Below are positions 7,462-15,881 of a stretch of 64,000 nucleotides of DNA, piece after piece. The notes beneath the pieces were generated by a model that was not told the DNA's origin, searched no databases, and worked only from the letters and a program-made list of their open reading frames with translations. Position numbers and translations under genes: made by a program. Source of the DNA: Elizabethkingia meningoseptica_A (GTDB lineage: Bacteria > Bacteroidota > Bacteroidia > Flavobacteriales > Weeksellaceae); assembly GCF_045762675.1 (NCBI RefSeq), contig NZ_JBJDLK010000006.1, positions 1 through 64,000 on the forward strand, written 5' to 3'. Numbering within the stretch: position 1 is the stretch's first letter; each line of letters begins with the position of its first letter.

Positions 7462-9261
7462 TCAGTTTCCAAAATTCACAAAATGCGGAATTTCTGTGGC
7501 AAAACTGTTCAGTGGTAAAAGATTATTCCGGTTACTGTTAAAATCAAAGACCGAATTATTATCAAAAGGAACACGGGGATAATAGGTAAACGAAATCTGA
7601 ATCCTGTTGAAAACCAGAAAAGGATTATTAATCAAAACTCCGATTCCTATCTTAGTATTTGTTTTTGTACTCAGCAATTTATCATCGGGCATCCCCAGCC
7701 ATCCGGCTGCCACCGTCAGATAAGGGCTGAAATGGAAATTCTTCCATGTCTTATTAATAAATAGCTGAAGCTGATATCTTAAAACCAGTTTTTTAGTTCC
7801 GATATAATCTGAGCTGTACACAGGAAATTCATCCGGAGATGAAAGATTAATCCTGTCAATGTAAGAATAATTATGCTGTGGATTTCCCAATGCTAAAGTT
7901 GGAGAAAAGAAATGCCTTACTTTGGCAAACTTCCAGTCTGTAAGGTTGGTAAAATAAGTACCATCCAAACGGAAAGACTCGCGGTTTCGGTTGTTCTCAT
8001 TAAAAAATCTTCCAAACTGTGCTTTCAGAGTGAAATACCCAAGCTTTGTAAAACTTCCGTAAGATGCAGAAATACCCACATAAGGTTTAACATCATTACT
8101 TCGCGATAAGGCGCCGGCAGTAAAATTCACTGAATTACCATAGGCAATATCCTCCGGCAGGTCATATTGGAAAATATTCCGCTGCACCGAGAAATTTCTA
8201 CGGATAAATCCTACAGACATCAGAAAACTGCTGTAAGAATTAAAATATTTATATTTATCAATTTCGGGACTGTCTTTGTATTGGTAATTCTGAAACCTTC
8301 CTGTCACCGCAATATTACTCGATACTTTTTCACTTGCATCCGATGAAACAGGAATTTGATAGCCTCCCCACAGATCCTGACTGTAAGCTTTGACCTGAAC
8401 CTCCGGATAAGCAGTATCCGTTTCTATGGGAAGTAAAACATTCCTCATAAAATAGTCGAAGCTAAAACCTCCTGCCCATTTTGTAAGAGGTGAAAAGAAA
8501 TCTCTTCTCATATTGAAATTGATTCTTTCATTTCCCGAAAAATCACGTTCGCCCAGAATCTGGGCATTGATATAAGAACCGAAAAGATTGTATGCGGTAT
8601 AACTTCCTAAAACATAATTCTGTCTTTCTTTGGAATCATTTCTATAAAGGAAGTCAAATGTATGCCCCAATCCCAACACATTTTCATCTGTTACACCCAA
8701 CCCAATTTTACTGCCGGAATAACTAATTCTTGGCTTCAGGCTCCAGGAATCAAGAACCTTAACAACTACATCAATAGAGTCTTTACCGGAATCACTATCA
8801 GAAACACTGATATTAACTCTGTTGATGAAAGGCATCTTTCTCAGCAAACGTTCGGATTCATAAAGCTTCTGAGCATTGTATTCTTCGCCTTTTTTAAAAA
8901 GTAAATAATTATCTACTGTAGAATTTCTTGTTGTGGGGTGAAGATGATCTGTCAGCCAATCATACCATTTCAATTTTTCTTTATTGTCTTTTGAGCCATA
9001 TCCGAAGGGATCTATGGTTTCTATAAGTATATTTCTGATATATTTTTTGTTATAGGTTTCCTGAGACGGCTTTTCTGTCCGTGACTTTACGGAAGTAGAA
9101 TCTGCCTCCCTTCGGAATATAAAACGATGGAGGAATTTGGTAACTTTTCTCTGATCCGAAAATTCTTCTATTTTATAATAAAGTGAATCTTTTTTTTCCT
9201 GTGCTTTTAAAGAGAAAAAACCACATAAAAAGAAAATGAAAACTATAACCGACTTGTTCAT
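7462..9261 (-). CDS. Omp85/BamA-like outer-membrane protein
   Basis: This 599-residue protein has a signal peptide (MNKSVIVFIFFLCGFFSLKAQ), a linker, a POTRA-like segment at about residues 95-175 (VDNYLLFKKGEEYNAQKLYESER; INRVNISVSDSDSGKDSIDVVVKVLDSWS) and a long run of alternating aromatic beta strands to the C-terminus, as in bacterial surface antigen/Omp85 barrels. The gene is monocistronic. It is shorter than BamA (one POTRA-like segment rather than five), so it is an accessory member of unknown substrate, not the essential assembly factor. The last residue is Asn rather than the Phe usual for outer-membrane barrels. Confidence 0.8.
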   Translation of the reverse strand: MNKSVIVFIFFLCGFFSLKAQEKKDSLYYKIEEFSDQRKVTKFLHRFIFRREADSTSVKSRTEKPSQETYNKKYIRNILIETIDPFGYGSKDNKEKLKWYDWLTDHLHPTTRNSTVDNYLLFKKGEEYNAQKLYESERLLRKMPFINRVNISVSDSDSGKDSIDVVVKVLDSWSLKPRISYSGSKIGLGVTDENVLGLGHTFDFLYRNDSKERQNYVLGSYTAYNLFGSYINAQILGERDFSGNERINFNMRRDFFSPLTKWAGGFSFDYFMRNVLLPIETDTAYPEVQVKAYSQDLWGGYQIPVSSDASEKVSSNIAVTGRFQNYQYKDSPEIDKYKYFNSYSSFLMSVGFIRRNFSVQRNIFQYDLPEDIAYGNSVNFTAGALSRSNDVKPYVGISASYGSFTKLGYFTLKAQFGRFFNENNRNRESFRLDGTYFTNLTDWKFAKVRHFFSPTLALGNPQHNYSYIDRINLSSPDEFPVYSSDYIGTKKLVLRYQLQLFINKTWKNFHFSPYLTVAAGWLGMPDDKLLSTKTNTKIGIGVLINNPFLVFNRIQISFTYYPRVPFDNNSVFDFNSNRNNLLPLNSFATEIPHFVNFGN

Positions 9262-9578
9262 TAATAATCAAAAATTCAATGGGATTCTTATCATCAATTT
9301 ATAAGCCAATAAGCATGAAACAAATGATAATATATTTTAATGTAAAAAAATAAATATAAGAAAGTTTTTGATCCGATTCTTTTTAAAAAAGATAAAATAT
9401 TACATAAACCACAGGATGTTAGAATTCTAACGATAAATATCTTTATACGCTTTACCATATGCTATACATGAAAATGTATAGCTGGCCAACTTTTAATAAC
9501 ACCATTATTTACGGGAACCCGTACTGACAATGTAAATTTTTATTCTATATTAGCTCATTATTTAACCAATCACACTTT
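9262..9578. other. Divergent intergenic region, no gene seen
   Basis: These 317 AT-rich bases lie between the divergent Omp85-like and lipoprotein genes. They must hold both promoters, but I could not assign a convincing TAnnTTTG element on either strand and saw no hairpin or repeat. Confidence 0.6.
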
Positions 9579-10970
9579 ATGAAAAAAAGATTACTCAGTA
9601 TCCCTTTATGGGGAATTCTTGCATTACTTTTATCTTCTTGTCGCTCTGAAGATTCTCTCATTCAGCAAACTCAAAATAAAGAAACCTCTAAACAGTTTTC
9701 GGTATTCACCCCAAAGAAATCCGGAGAAACAATTGATTACGCCAGGGGCTTTGCTTATTTAATGCAGCGATATGATAAATTTCAGAAGAAAAATTTATCT
9801 GGAATCAACAATAAACATATAATTGGTAATCTTCATGCCAGTAAAGAAAAGAATACTGCTGTTTTCCAGAATACTGACTCATATGTAGAGTTTAATATTC
9901 CCTCAGAAACAATTACCAAAGAAAATGGAGATAAATGGGTTGTTTTTCCTAAAGTAAAAGGAAATAAGGTTATTGGATTAGTAACAGCAACTCTTGTGCA
10001 AAACGGAACTTATGTAAAGTATAATTCATTTGAAGAACAAGATGAGTGGTATAAGCAAAATGTATCTATTTTTCAAGAAGCTTTGAATCAGTATCAGCAA
10101 AAATCAAAACGCCTTAATCTTAATGCCGGCATAAATCCTATGGCTAGTGGTGATATACCAGAAGTCATTATAACAGGTAGACCTAAGCCAAGGCCAAATA
10201 ACCCTCGACCAAACTGGAGTCCGGACCAGGAACCTATGGATGGAGGAGGATCGTGTGATACACATGAAGATTGTGCTGCACCTGATCCAGGTGGTAGTGG
10301 TGGTGACTCGGGCACTTCAAATGAAGTAACTCCGGAAGAGTGGGCAAAAGAACACATAGATGACAAGGAAATAAAAGAGAATGAATGTATTAATAAAGTA
10401 TATGAGAAATTAAAAAGTAAACCAGGAGTTTTTAATACACTATTGGATAATTTTAGAGGAAACTCTATATTAGATTTAAAGTTAAGAATGAAAAATGTTG
10501 GAGGCGTTGCTCTAACGGAAATAGATAATGTAAAAAATGGATTTGTAACAATATCTTTTAATCCAGAATATGCCGGCGCAACAGAGTTAGGGAGAGCAAG
10601 TACATTTATTCATGAAATGTTCCATGCATATATGACTTGGCAACTTGTAGAAGCAGGATGGAATGGAGAAGATACTGCTGAATCATATAAAAGTATTGAT
10701 GAGAAAAACTTACCAGATCTTCTTAAGGCATATAAAGATAACTTTTATGATGCCGGCGCAAGTGAGCATGAATTTATAGCTAATTTTTATATCCCTAAAA
10801 TGGTAAGTGCATTAAAGGAATATGATCCTAATCTTGGTACAGAAGCCGAATATCAGGCTATAGCATGGAATGGCCTGCAAAGTACCAAAGCCTATGATAA
10901 ACTAAGTAATAAAGATACTCTTGATTCAATAATTGGTGATAACATAAAGAAAGTCTCATGCGAAAATTAA
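9579..10970 (+). CDS. Lipoprotein with HExxH motif, putative zinc metalloprotease
   Basis: This is a 463-residue lipoprotein: signal peptide with lipobox LLLSSC (Cys21). A Pro/Gly/Asp-rich linker at about residues 185-250 (RPKPRPNNPRPNWSPD; Gly/Ser run) separates an N-terminal secreted domain from a C-terminal catalytic-looking domain. The latter carries HEMFH (His345-Glu346-x-x-His349) followed by a possible third ligand in ASEHEFIANFY. The protein is probably surface-exposed or periplasmic and metal-dependent. The type of linker and HExxH suggest a gluzincin-like peptidase, but I recognise no named family. The following gene overlaps its last 13 bases, so the two should be translationally coupled. 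Confidence 0.65.
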   Translation: MKKRLLSIPLWGILALLLSSCRSEDSLIQQTQNKETSKQFSVFTPKKSGETIDYARGFAYLMQRYDKFQKKNLSGINNKHIIGNLHASKEKNTAVFQNTDSYVEFNIPSETITKENGDKWVVFPKVKGNKVIGLVTATLVQNGTYVKYNSFEEQDEWYKQNVSIFQEALNQYQQKSKRLNLNAGINPMASGDIPEVIITGRPKPRPNNPRPNWSPDQEPMDGGGSCDTHEDCAAPDPGGSGGDSGTSNEVTPEEWAKEHIDDKEIKENECINKVYEKLKSKPGVFNTLLDNFRGNSILDLKLRMKNVGGVALTEIDNVKNGFVTISFNPEYAGATELGRASTFIHEMFHAYMTWQLVEAGWNGEDTAESYKSIDEKNLPDLLKAYKDNFYDAGASEHEFIANFYIPKMVSALKEYDPNLGTEAEYQAIAWNGLQSTKAYDKLSNKDTLDSIIGDNIKKVSCEN

Positions 10971-11371
10971 CTTTAATATTTGTATTTATATTTGCTTTTG
11001 TGCTTAAGGCTCAGAAAATACCGACTTACAGGGAAGTCAGTGTTTGTGGCCAGGAAGGCATGGCCAATAATTTTGGATTTCTCAGAGTAGGTGAACAAGA
11101 ATATATTTCTATTATTAAGGATTTTGAAAAGAAAATAAGAAAATACAATAATTATTCTGGATATTACAGATTATATATCCTCATTGGAAATAAAAATGAA
11201 GTGCCTACTTTTTATACTTTCTTAATTCCAAAAGAATTGGTTTCCGAGGAAGATAAAAAAATAAAAGAATATAGAATTTATGGAGATAATAGAACATTAA
11301 AAGTTTATTATGATCTAAAAACAAAAAAGATATCTCAACCGAAACCTTCTATCATATTGCCAGATTTGTAA
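10958..11371 (+). CDS. Hypothetical secreted protein, coupled to the HExxH lipoprotein
   Basis: This 137-residue protein has a signal peptide (MRKLTLIFVFIFAFVLKAQ) and a small mixed domain (EVSVCGQEGMANNFGFLRVGE; YYRLYILIGNKNEVPTFYTFLIP). It shares 13 bases with the preceding gene, a typical sign of translational coupling. It could be an inhibitor, chaperone or partner of the upstream protease-like lipoprotein. The family is not recognised. Confidence 0.7.
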   Translation: MRKLTLIFVFIFAFVLKAQKIPTYREVSVCGQEGMANNFGFLRVGEQEYISIIKDFEKKIRKYNNYSGYYRLYILIGNKNEVPTFYTFLIPKELVSEEDKKIKEYRIYGDNRTLKVYYDLKTKKISQPKPSIILPDL

Positions 11372-11383
11372 TTAATATAACTT

Positions 11384-11461
11384 ATGAAAATCATGAAAAG
11401 AAAATATCCTGATTACATGAACTGGAAATTTTTTCCAATTCCGCAGGATAGCCTGAAGTAA
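11384..11461 (+). CDS. Possible 25-residue peptide
   Basis: A short ORF (MKIMKRKYPDYMNWKFFPIP then QDSLK) starts 12 bases after the secreted-protein gene and ends just before the operon terminator. It is Lys/Tyr/Trp-rich and has no signal. Only its placement inside the transcript supports it; it may be spurious. Confidence 0.25.
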   Translation: MKIMKRKYPDYMNWKFFPIPQDSLK

Positions 11462-11477
11462 AGATCACCATATATTA

Positions 11478-11502
11478 AAGGCTCAGATAATCTGAGCCTT
11501 TG
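11478..11502. terminator. Bidirectional hairpin terminator
   Basis: AAAGGCTCAGA and TCTGAGCCTTT form an 11-bp perfect stem with a minimal loop. It lies between the convergent lipoprotein operon and the DUF1826 gene, with A and T tracts on each side. Confidence 0.85.
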
Positions 11503-11522
11503 CTATTTTTAGTCATAATATT

Positions 11523-12218
11523 TTAACAAATCAACAACAACCGATATTCATTATTTTCCACAGGCGCCCGGTGCACACAGGGTAAAACCCTTTGTTCCGG
11601 ATGATCTACCGCCAATCGCCAGAGATGGCCGAGTCCTAGATTAACAGGTTTGGCATTCGGCTTTTGCTGATAATGAAGATCAAAGAAATATTCCTTCAGG
11701 AAATCTTCAAATTCCGATTCAGGACCATCATATAATTCCATCAGTTTTTCTCTGACTTCCGGAATCAGAATTTTTTGTACGACCTGATCATTGTGAATAA
11801 TATCACTAGCAGCACCATAGTAAGTACATAAAAAAGTATCGGTACCAATTGGTGAACGGTCCACATGCCAGGAATAGACATCGGTTGAGATAAAATCGAA
11901 CTCCTCATCCCGTTCATAACGTTTCAATAAGTTAAGAGAAGGCGATGCGCCGAAATCTGTTAACAATTGCAAATCATTCAGTATAATGTTCCGCGCCATA
12001 CTCCCCTTTTCCGACAGTTCCAATGCCAGGAGGTCTTCGGCAGTAACTTCTGTAATATTATCATTTAGCTGAAGCTTTAACACGATTTCCTGAAAATCAC
12101 CTTCCAAATTTCTGTGCCAGCACAAAGCATTCGTCTTTCCCTGAAACCCGGTAGTTACAAGTTCAGAAAATGTAGAAACTATTGCAAACTGATCCTCATC
12201 AGAAATCCTGTCGTTCAT
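11523..12218 (-). CDS. DUF1826 domain protein
   Basis: This is a 231-residue cytosolic protein matching the DUF1826 family throughout. It has NALCWHRNLEGDF near the start, the central FLCTYYGAASDIIHNDQ block, WHVDRSPIGTD, and the C-terminal GLGHLWRLAVDHPEQR with VLPCVHRAPV. The conserved His/Asp/Arg pattern resembles 2-oxoglutarate/iron dioxygenase-like folds, but no activity is established to my knowledge. DUF1826 genes in several bacteria sit with zinc-responsive genes, so metal control is a reasonable guess. A perfect inverted repeat overlaps its -7 promoter element (12235-12254). Confidence 0.85.
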   Translation of the reverse strand: MNDRISDEDQFAIVSTFSELVTTGFQGKTNALCWHRNLEGDFQEIVLKLQLNDNITEVTAEDLLALELSEKGSMARNIILNDLQLLTDFGASPSLNLLKRYERDEEFDFISTDVYSWHVDRSPIGTDTFLCTYYGAASDIIHNDQVVQKILIPEVREKLMELYDGPESEFEDFLKEYFFDLHYQQKPNAKPVNLGLGHLWRLAVDHPEQRVLPCVHRAPVENNEYRLLLIC

Positions 12219-12234
12219 AAGCCGGTTCTTTAAA

Positions 12235-12254
12235 TTCCGTACAAAAATACGGAA
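12235..12254 (-). promoter_or_regulatory. DUF1826 promoter with overlapping palindromic operator
   Basis: On the minus strand TTCCGTA-N6-TACGGAA is a perfect 7-bp inverted repeat, and the spacer plus adjoining bases spell TATTTTTG (12242-12249), a perfect Bacteroidota -7 element. The start codon is 24 bases downstream. A repressor bound here would block RNA polymerase directly. The rest of this gap up to 12530 shows no other gene or clear element. Confidence 0.65.
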
Positions 12255-12530
12255 TAGGTAAATTCAGAACGACGGAACAGAATAAAACCTGTAGATGAAT
12301 TTCACCCTTTTATTCCGGGTTTATATTTTACCAATTTTTAATTGTTATTTATAGTATTTTTCTTTTAGGATTTGTGCTAATTCCTTAGCTTTGCCGCTGT
12401 AGCCGGAATTCATTTTACAAAGCAAAAATGCCGTAAAACTTAGTATTACATAATGATGACCAGCTATTTTTCACAAATCGGTAACAGATTGTATTTTTAC
12501 ATGTAATGAGTTTATATAAAAAACATCTCA

Positions 12531-13265
12531 ATGAATTCAAAGTGTCTTAACTGCGGAAGCGAAACCATTAACAGCTTCTGTTCTGTTTGCGGACAGAAAA
12601 ACTCTACACATCGTTTTTCTTTAAAACATTTTGTGTTACATGATTTTATACACGGCGTATTTCACTTAGATAAAGGATTGCTGTTTACGATTAAAGCACT
12701 GTTCACAAAACCAGGTCATAGTACACGCGAATACATTCAGGGAAAAAGAGTTAACTATTTCAATTATTTTGCACTCTTATTTATTATAATCGCCATAACC
12801 CATTTTACAGCGGCCTTTACAAAAGATATTGATTCCGGTTCCGGCAGCGTAGACCTTGAAGGTTATTCGAAGGTTGCCGAAGGATATGCTAAATATGTAA
12901 TTCTGTCATTTGTTCCGTTTTTTGCCTTTGCCAGCTATCTCTTATTCAAAAAGAGCAAACAGAACTATATGGAGCATCTGGTGATGACCATATACATGAT
13001 TTGCGGAATACTGATCATCAACTATATTTCAACGATAACGTCACTATTTTGTTCAGATTTTAAAGTCATAAAATATGTTCATTCCTGTACGGAATTATTA
13101 AAAATCGCTTATTTCTTCTGGTTTTACTACCAGTACTTCTCTGGTTTTAATTATAAAAAAGGAGAACTTATAGTAAGATGTATTGCCATTATTGTTATTG
13201 TTGTTCTTATCTCATTAACCATTAACAGAATCATTAACCATATTGGTTTATTATACTTTCATTAA
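12531..13265 (+). CDS. DUF3667 membrane protein
   Basis: This 244-residue protein starts with a four-cysteine zinc-ribbon-like knuckle (CLNCGSETINSFCSVCGQK), followed by the family's conserved HFVLHDFIHGVFHLDKGLLFT block with TKPGHSTREYIQGKRVNYFNYF. Four or more membrane segments follow. The function of DUF3667 proteins is unknown; they are widespread in Bacteroidota. The gene stands alone. Confidence 0.88.
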   Translation: MNSKCLNCGSETINSFCSVCGQKNSTHRFSLKHFVLHDFIHGVFHLDKGLLFTIKALFTKPGHSTREYIQGKRVNYFNYFALLFIIIAITHFTAAFTKDIDSGSGSVDLEGYSKVAEGYAKYVILSFVPFFAFASYLLFKKSKQNYMEHLVMTIYMICGILIINYISTITSLFCSDFKVIKYVHSCTELLKIAYFFWFYYQYFSGFNYKKGELIVRCIAIIVIVVLISLTINRIINHIGLLYFH

Positions 13266-13314
13266 TCTGCTTAATGAGTTAAAGCCAGACATATATTTCA
13301 GTAGGGTATAAAAA

Positions 13315-13493
13315 GTAATTTGTGCCTTTGTGCTTAAACAACTTCTCGGCACAGCAGCTCGGTGTGAATAAAGCCTTTTATGCTCTTATCAACAGTGTAA
13401 TATTCCACTATCAAAACCTTTTGTCACTTTTGTGGTTAAACAACTTCCCGATACAAAATTTTTTCAGAATTTCACTCTAAATGACGAAAGTTG
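13315..13493. repeat. Dispersed intergenic repeat fragments
   Basis: The reverse complement of about 13425-13493 (ACAACTTTCGTCATTT, AGTGAAATTCTGAAA, TTTTGTATCG, GAAGTTG, AACCACAAAAG) matches 24723-24790 with few mismatches. A related fragment (ATTTGTGCCTTTGTGCTTAA, CAACTTCTCGG) lies at 13318-13350. It fills the 266-base gap between the DUF3667 and SRPBCC genes and has no coding potential. Confidence 0.65.
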
Positions 13494-13531
13494 TATTTTC
13501 TTATAAATATACTACGTTATTTCAAGCAATC

Positions 13532-14023
13532 TTATTTCAGTTTCCATTTTTTCACAATTTCTGCATTAAAACCATCTGTCTCCTTTGGATTCGGTTCTCC
13601 CCTTCCGGTAGAAATCAAATGCTGAAGACTGTTGTTAATATAATTTCCCCAGGCATCGGTACATACCTCATAACATTCCTCCTCAGGAATAAGGCCGTCA
13701 TGAGTAAACTTTACCTTTGTTTTACCGTTATGTTCCGAAACTTCAAACACTAATTTCGTATTCCGCCATTCATTTTTATTCTGTGTAAAACTGAACTGAT
13801 TATCCAAAACATCATACACCAGCTTTTTATCCGGAACCTCATCACTTAGTCTTAATTTCGATAGATGGATATCCTTATAATGGTAAAAAAACGTTTCATC
13901 CAGTTTATCTGTTGCACCCTCAATATCTTCAGACCACCAGCCCCGAAAGTTTTTTATCGCCTGAAAACATTCATGAGGTGTCTGACTTACATAAAATTCT
14001 GTACTATAACTTTTATTATCCAT
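13532..14023 (-). CDS. SRPBCC/AHSA1-like domain protein
   Basis: This 163-residue cytosolic protein has a START-like fold of the Aha1 C-terminal/SRPBCC type. It shows the N-terminal strand and helix (YSTEFYVSQTPHECFQAIKNF), the WW pair in RGWWSEDIEGATDKLDETFFY, a central beta sheet and a long C-terminal helix (CTDAWGNYINNSLQHLISTG). These proteins bind hydrophobic ligands or act as stress-related modulators. No specific ligand can be inferred. It is monocistronic. Confidence 0.85.
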   Translation of the reverse strand: MDNKSYSTEFYVSQTPHECFQAIKNFRGWWSEDIEGATDKLDETFFYHYKDIHLSKLRLSDEVPDKKLVYDVLDNQFSFTQNKNEWRNTKLVFEVSEHNGKTKVKFTHDGLIPEEECYEVCTDAWGNYINNSLQHLISTGRGEPNPKETDGFNAEIVKKWKLK

Positions 14024-14204
14024 GACAGATGAAATTTAAATTTATATTATTTACAATCACTTTCTTCGGTAAAGTAAAGTTAGCAAGAACTTTATTTTTC
14101 GGGCTTGTCTTATGGCAAGATTATCAACTTCTATGAAACTGTCTTTTTATATTTTTTTTCTGTGAAAGAAAAATGGTACGGACAAAATCATTAACCTTAC
14201 ACAT

Positions 14205-14270
14205 TGTTTTTATAGTGTACGAATATCATATTGAGCAGGAACTCCTAAAGAATTCTGTGTCGAAATATAT
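14205..14270. repeat. Possible degenerate copy of a dispersed repeat
   Basis: A stretch reading TATTGAGCAGGAACTCCTAA then AGAATTCTGTGTCGAAAT resembles, at lower identity, the GAGTGAAATTCTGAAAGAA TTTTGTATCGAGAAG segment at 24739-24774. It lies in the 291-base gap before the MutS-like gene, which is otherwise featureless. Confidence 0.35.
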
Positions 14271-14314
14271 TTTTCCTGAATTTTGTTCACCAAACTTTTT
14301 TAGCAATAATACCG

Positions 14315-15799
14315 TTATGAATCAAGATGCCCATAAGATTCACTGATAATATGCTCCGGATAATTATACATTTCCAGAATCCTTATCGCATTTGTCTTTG
14401 TATTAATCCCCGGGTTGATTTTAAAGGTAAATTTAATTTCATCCTTATCTACCTCTTCTGAAAAGAAAAACAGTTTGTATTGCTGGCCTTCCAGATAATG
14501 TGCAATTTCCAGATCATGGGTTGTAACAAATACAATATGATGATCTGTATTAATCGCTTTCAGTACTGCTTTACTGATAGCAATCCGCTCCTTGGCATTC
14601 GTTCCTCTGAAAATCTCATCAATTAAAACCAATTGAAACTGCGGCGTTTCATTCAGGAAATGCTGAATCCTGAGCACCTCCTGCAGGTAATAACTTTTAC
14701 TTTCTGTAATATTATCCTGAATACTGATGGAGGATAAGATCTTCATAAATGGAGCTTTATAAGCTTTTGCAAAACAAAACCCGAAGGATTGTGCAAAAAT
14801 AACATTAATGGCAAAACACCTCATAAATGAAGTTTTACCGGACATATTTGAACCTGTAAGCACGATGCTGCTATTTTCTATATCCAGGCTATTGGTAACA
14901 CAATCGTCAATTAAAGGATGATGCATGTCCTGAACTTCAATTTGCTTTTTATCTACAAAAACAGGAGTGCAGTTAGGGTAATCATTTTTAATCTTCGACA
15001 AGTTGTTCGCTGTATCTATTTTCCCGATATATTCATATACGCGGAGTAATTCCGGTTTGGCTGCATTCAGAATCTTCACTTTCCTGCTAAACCCGAATAT
15101 CTCCAGATTGAATGCTATTTTCAATAATTCTGTTATTAACCAGAAAAAGATCAGAAATTCATTCTTAGCCAGTTGCACCGATACATTGCTTGTCCAGAAT
15201 GTTCCTTTCAGTTTTTTAAGCGGGATACTTTGATATTCTTTTGCAAAATAGGCATTCCTGCCAATGTTTTTAGCAACTGTTAAGGTTTTATGCAGCCTGG
15301 ATATAATTAAATTATAGTATTCAACGTAATTTTTATTAGCATAGTGATAATAGGCATTAGCCATAAACAATGGGAGCAAAAACAACAGCATTTGTTTTGC
15401 AAAAAAACCGAGAATAACAATTACAAATAATAAGGCAATGGAAAGCTTTGCATAATTGAGATATTTCGGATTCACGTAAATATCATTCAGAATTAAATCT
15501 AAAATTTCATAATCTTTAGATTTATTAAGCTTATCTAATTCCTGTTCAACAGGGATTGAATTGTTATGGGTAAAATACTCGGTATATTCCTGTAACTGTT
15601 TATCTTGTTCCGTTTCAATAATGCGGAATTTCGAATAAAAATATTGTTTCCCGATCTTAGAATTGGTTTTATTGAGCTTAAAAAAAAGAAAATCTAAATT
15701 CAAATCTTCAGAAATTTCTTCTGATATATCCTGAAAAAGCTTCTCTTTTTTACTTCTAAACCCGTAATATTTTTTAATTGACTCTAAGTCGAAATCCAT
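14315..15799 (-). CDS. MutS-family ATPase with membrane segments
   Basis: This 494-residue protein ends in a MutS-type ABC ATPase domain: Walker A GSNMSGKT (residues 316-323), Q-loop region SSISIQDNITESKSYYLQEV, Walker B LVLIDEIFRGTN and the THD switch. Upstream are two hydrophobic segments at about residues 118-150 (IALLFVIVILGFFAKQMLLFLLP) and a helical lever region. It lacks the mismatch-recognition domain, so it is not MutS itself. Such short, membrane-anchored MutS relatives are common in Bacteroidota and their role is unknown. Confidence 0.88.
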   Translation of the reverse strand: MDFDLESIKKYYGFRSKKEKLFQDISEEISEDLNLDFLFFKLNKTNSKIGKQYFYSKFRIIETEQDKQLQEYTEYFTHNNSIPVEQELDKLNKSKDYEILDLILNDIYVNPKYLNYAKLSIALLFVIVILGFFAKQMLLFLLPLFMANAYYHYANKNYVEYYNLIISRLHKTLTVAKNIGRNAYFAKEYQSIPLKKLKGTFWTSNVSVQLAKNEFLIFFWLITELLKIAFNLEIFGFSRKVKILNAAKPELLRVYEYIGKIDTANNLSKIKNDYPNCTPVFVDKKQIEVQDMHHPLIDDCVTNSLDIENSSIVLTGSNMSGKTSFMRCFAINVIFAQSFGFCFAKAYKAPFMKILSSISIQDNITESKSYYLQEVLRIQHFLNETPQFQLVLIDEIFRGTNAKERIAISKAVLKAINTDHHIVFVTTHDLEIAHYLEGQQYKLFFFSEEVDKDEIKFTFKINPGINTKTNAIRILEMYNYPEHIISESYGHLDS

Positions 15800-15881
15800 T
15801 TTTTTTCTTTATTTAGTCGTAAAATGGCTTAAAAGGTTACAATTAACCGTAGATATGAATCTAAGGTTTTCACTTCAAAAC

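Noticed and set aside
7272..7541. Plus-strand ORF of 89 codons after the TraB-like gene
   Set aside because: It overlaps the 3' end of the Omp85-like gene on the other strand and has no recognisable domain, signal or start context.
7462..9261. Assignment as BamA
   Set aside because: It is too short and shows only one POTRA-like segment; the essential BamA is larger with five.
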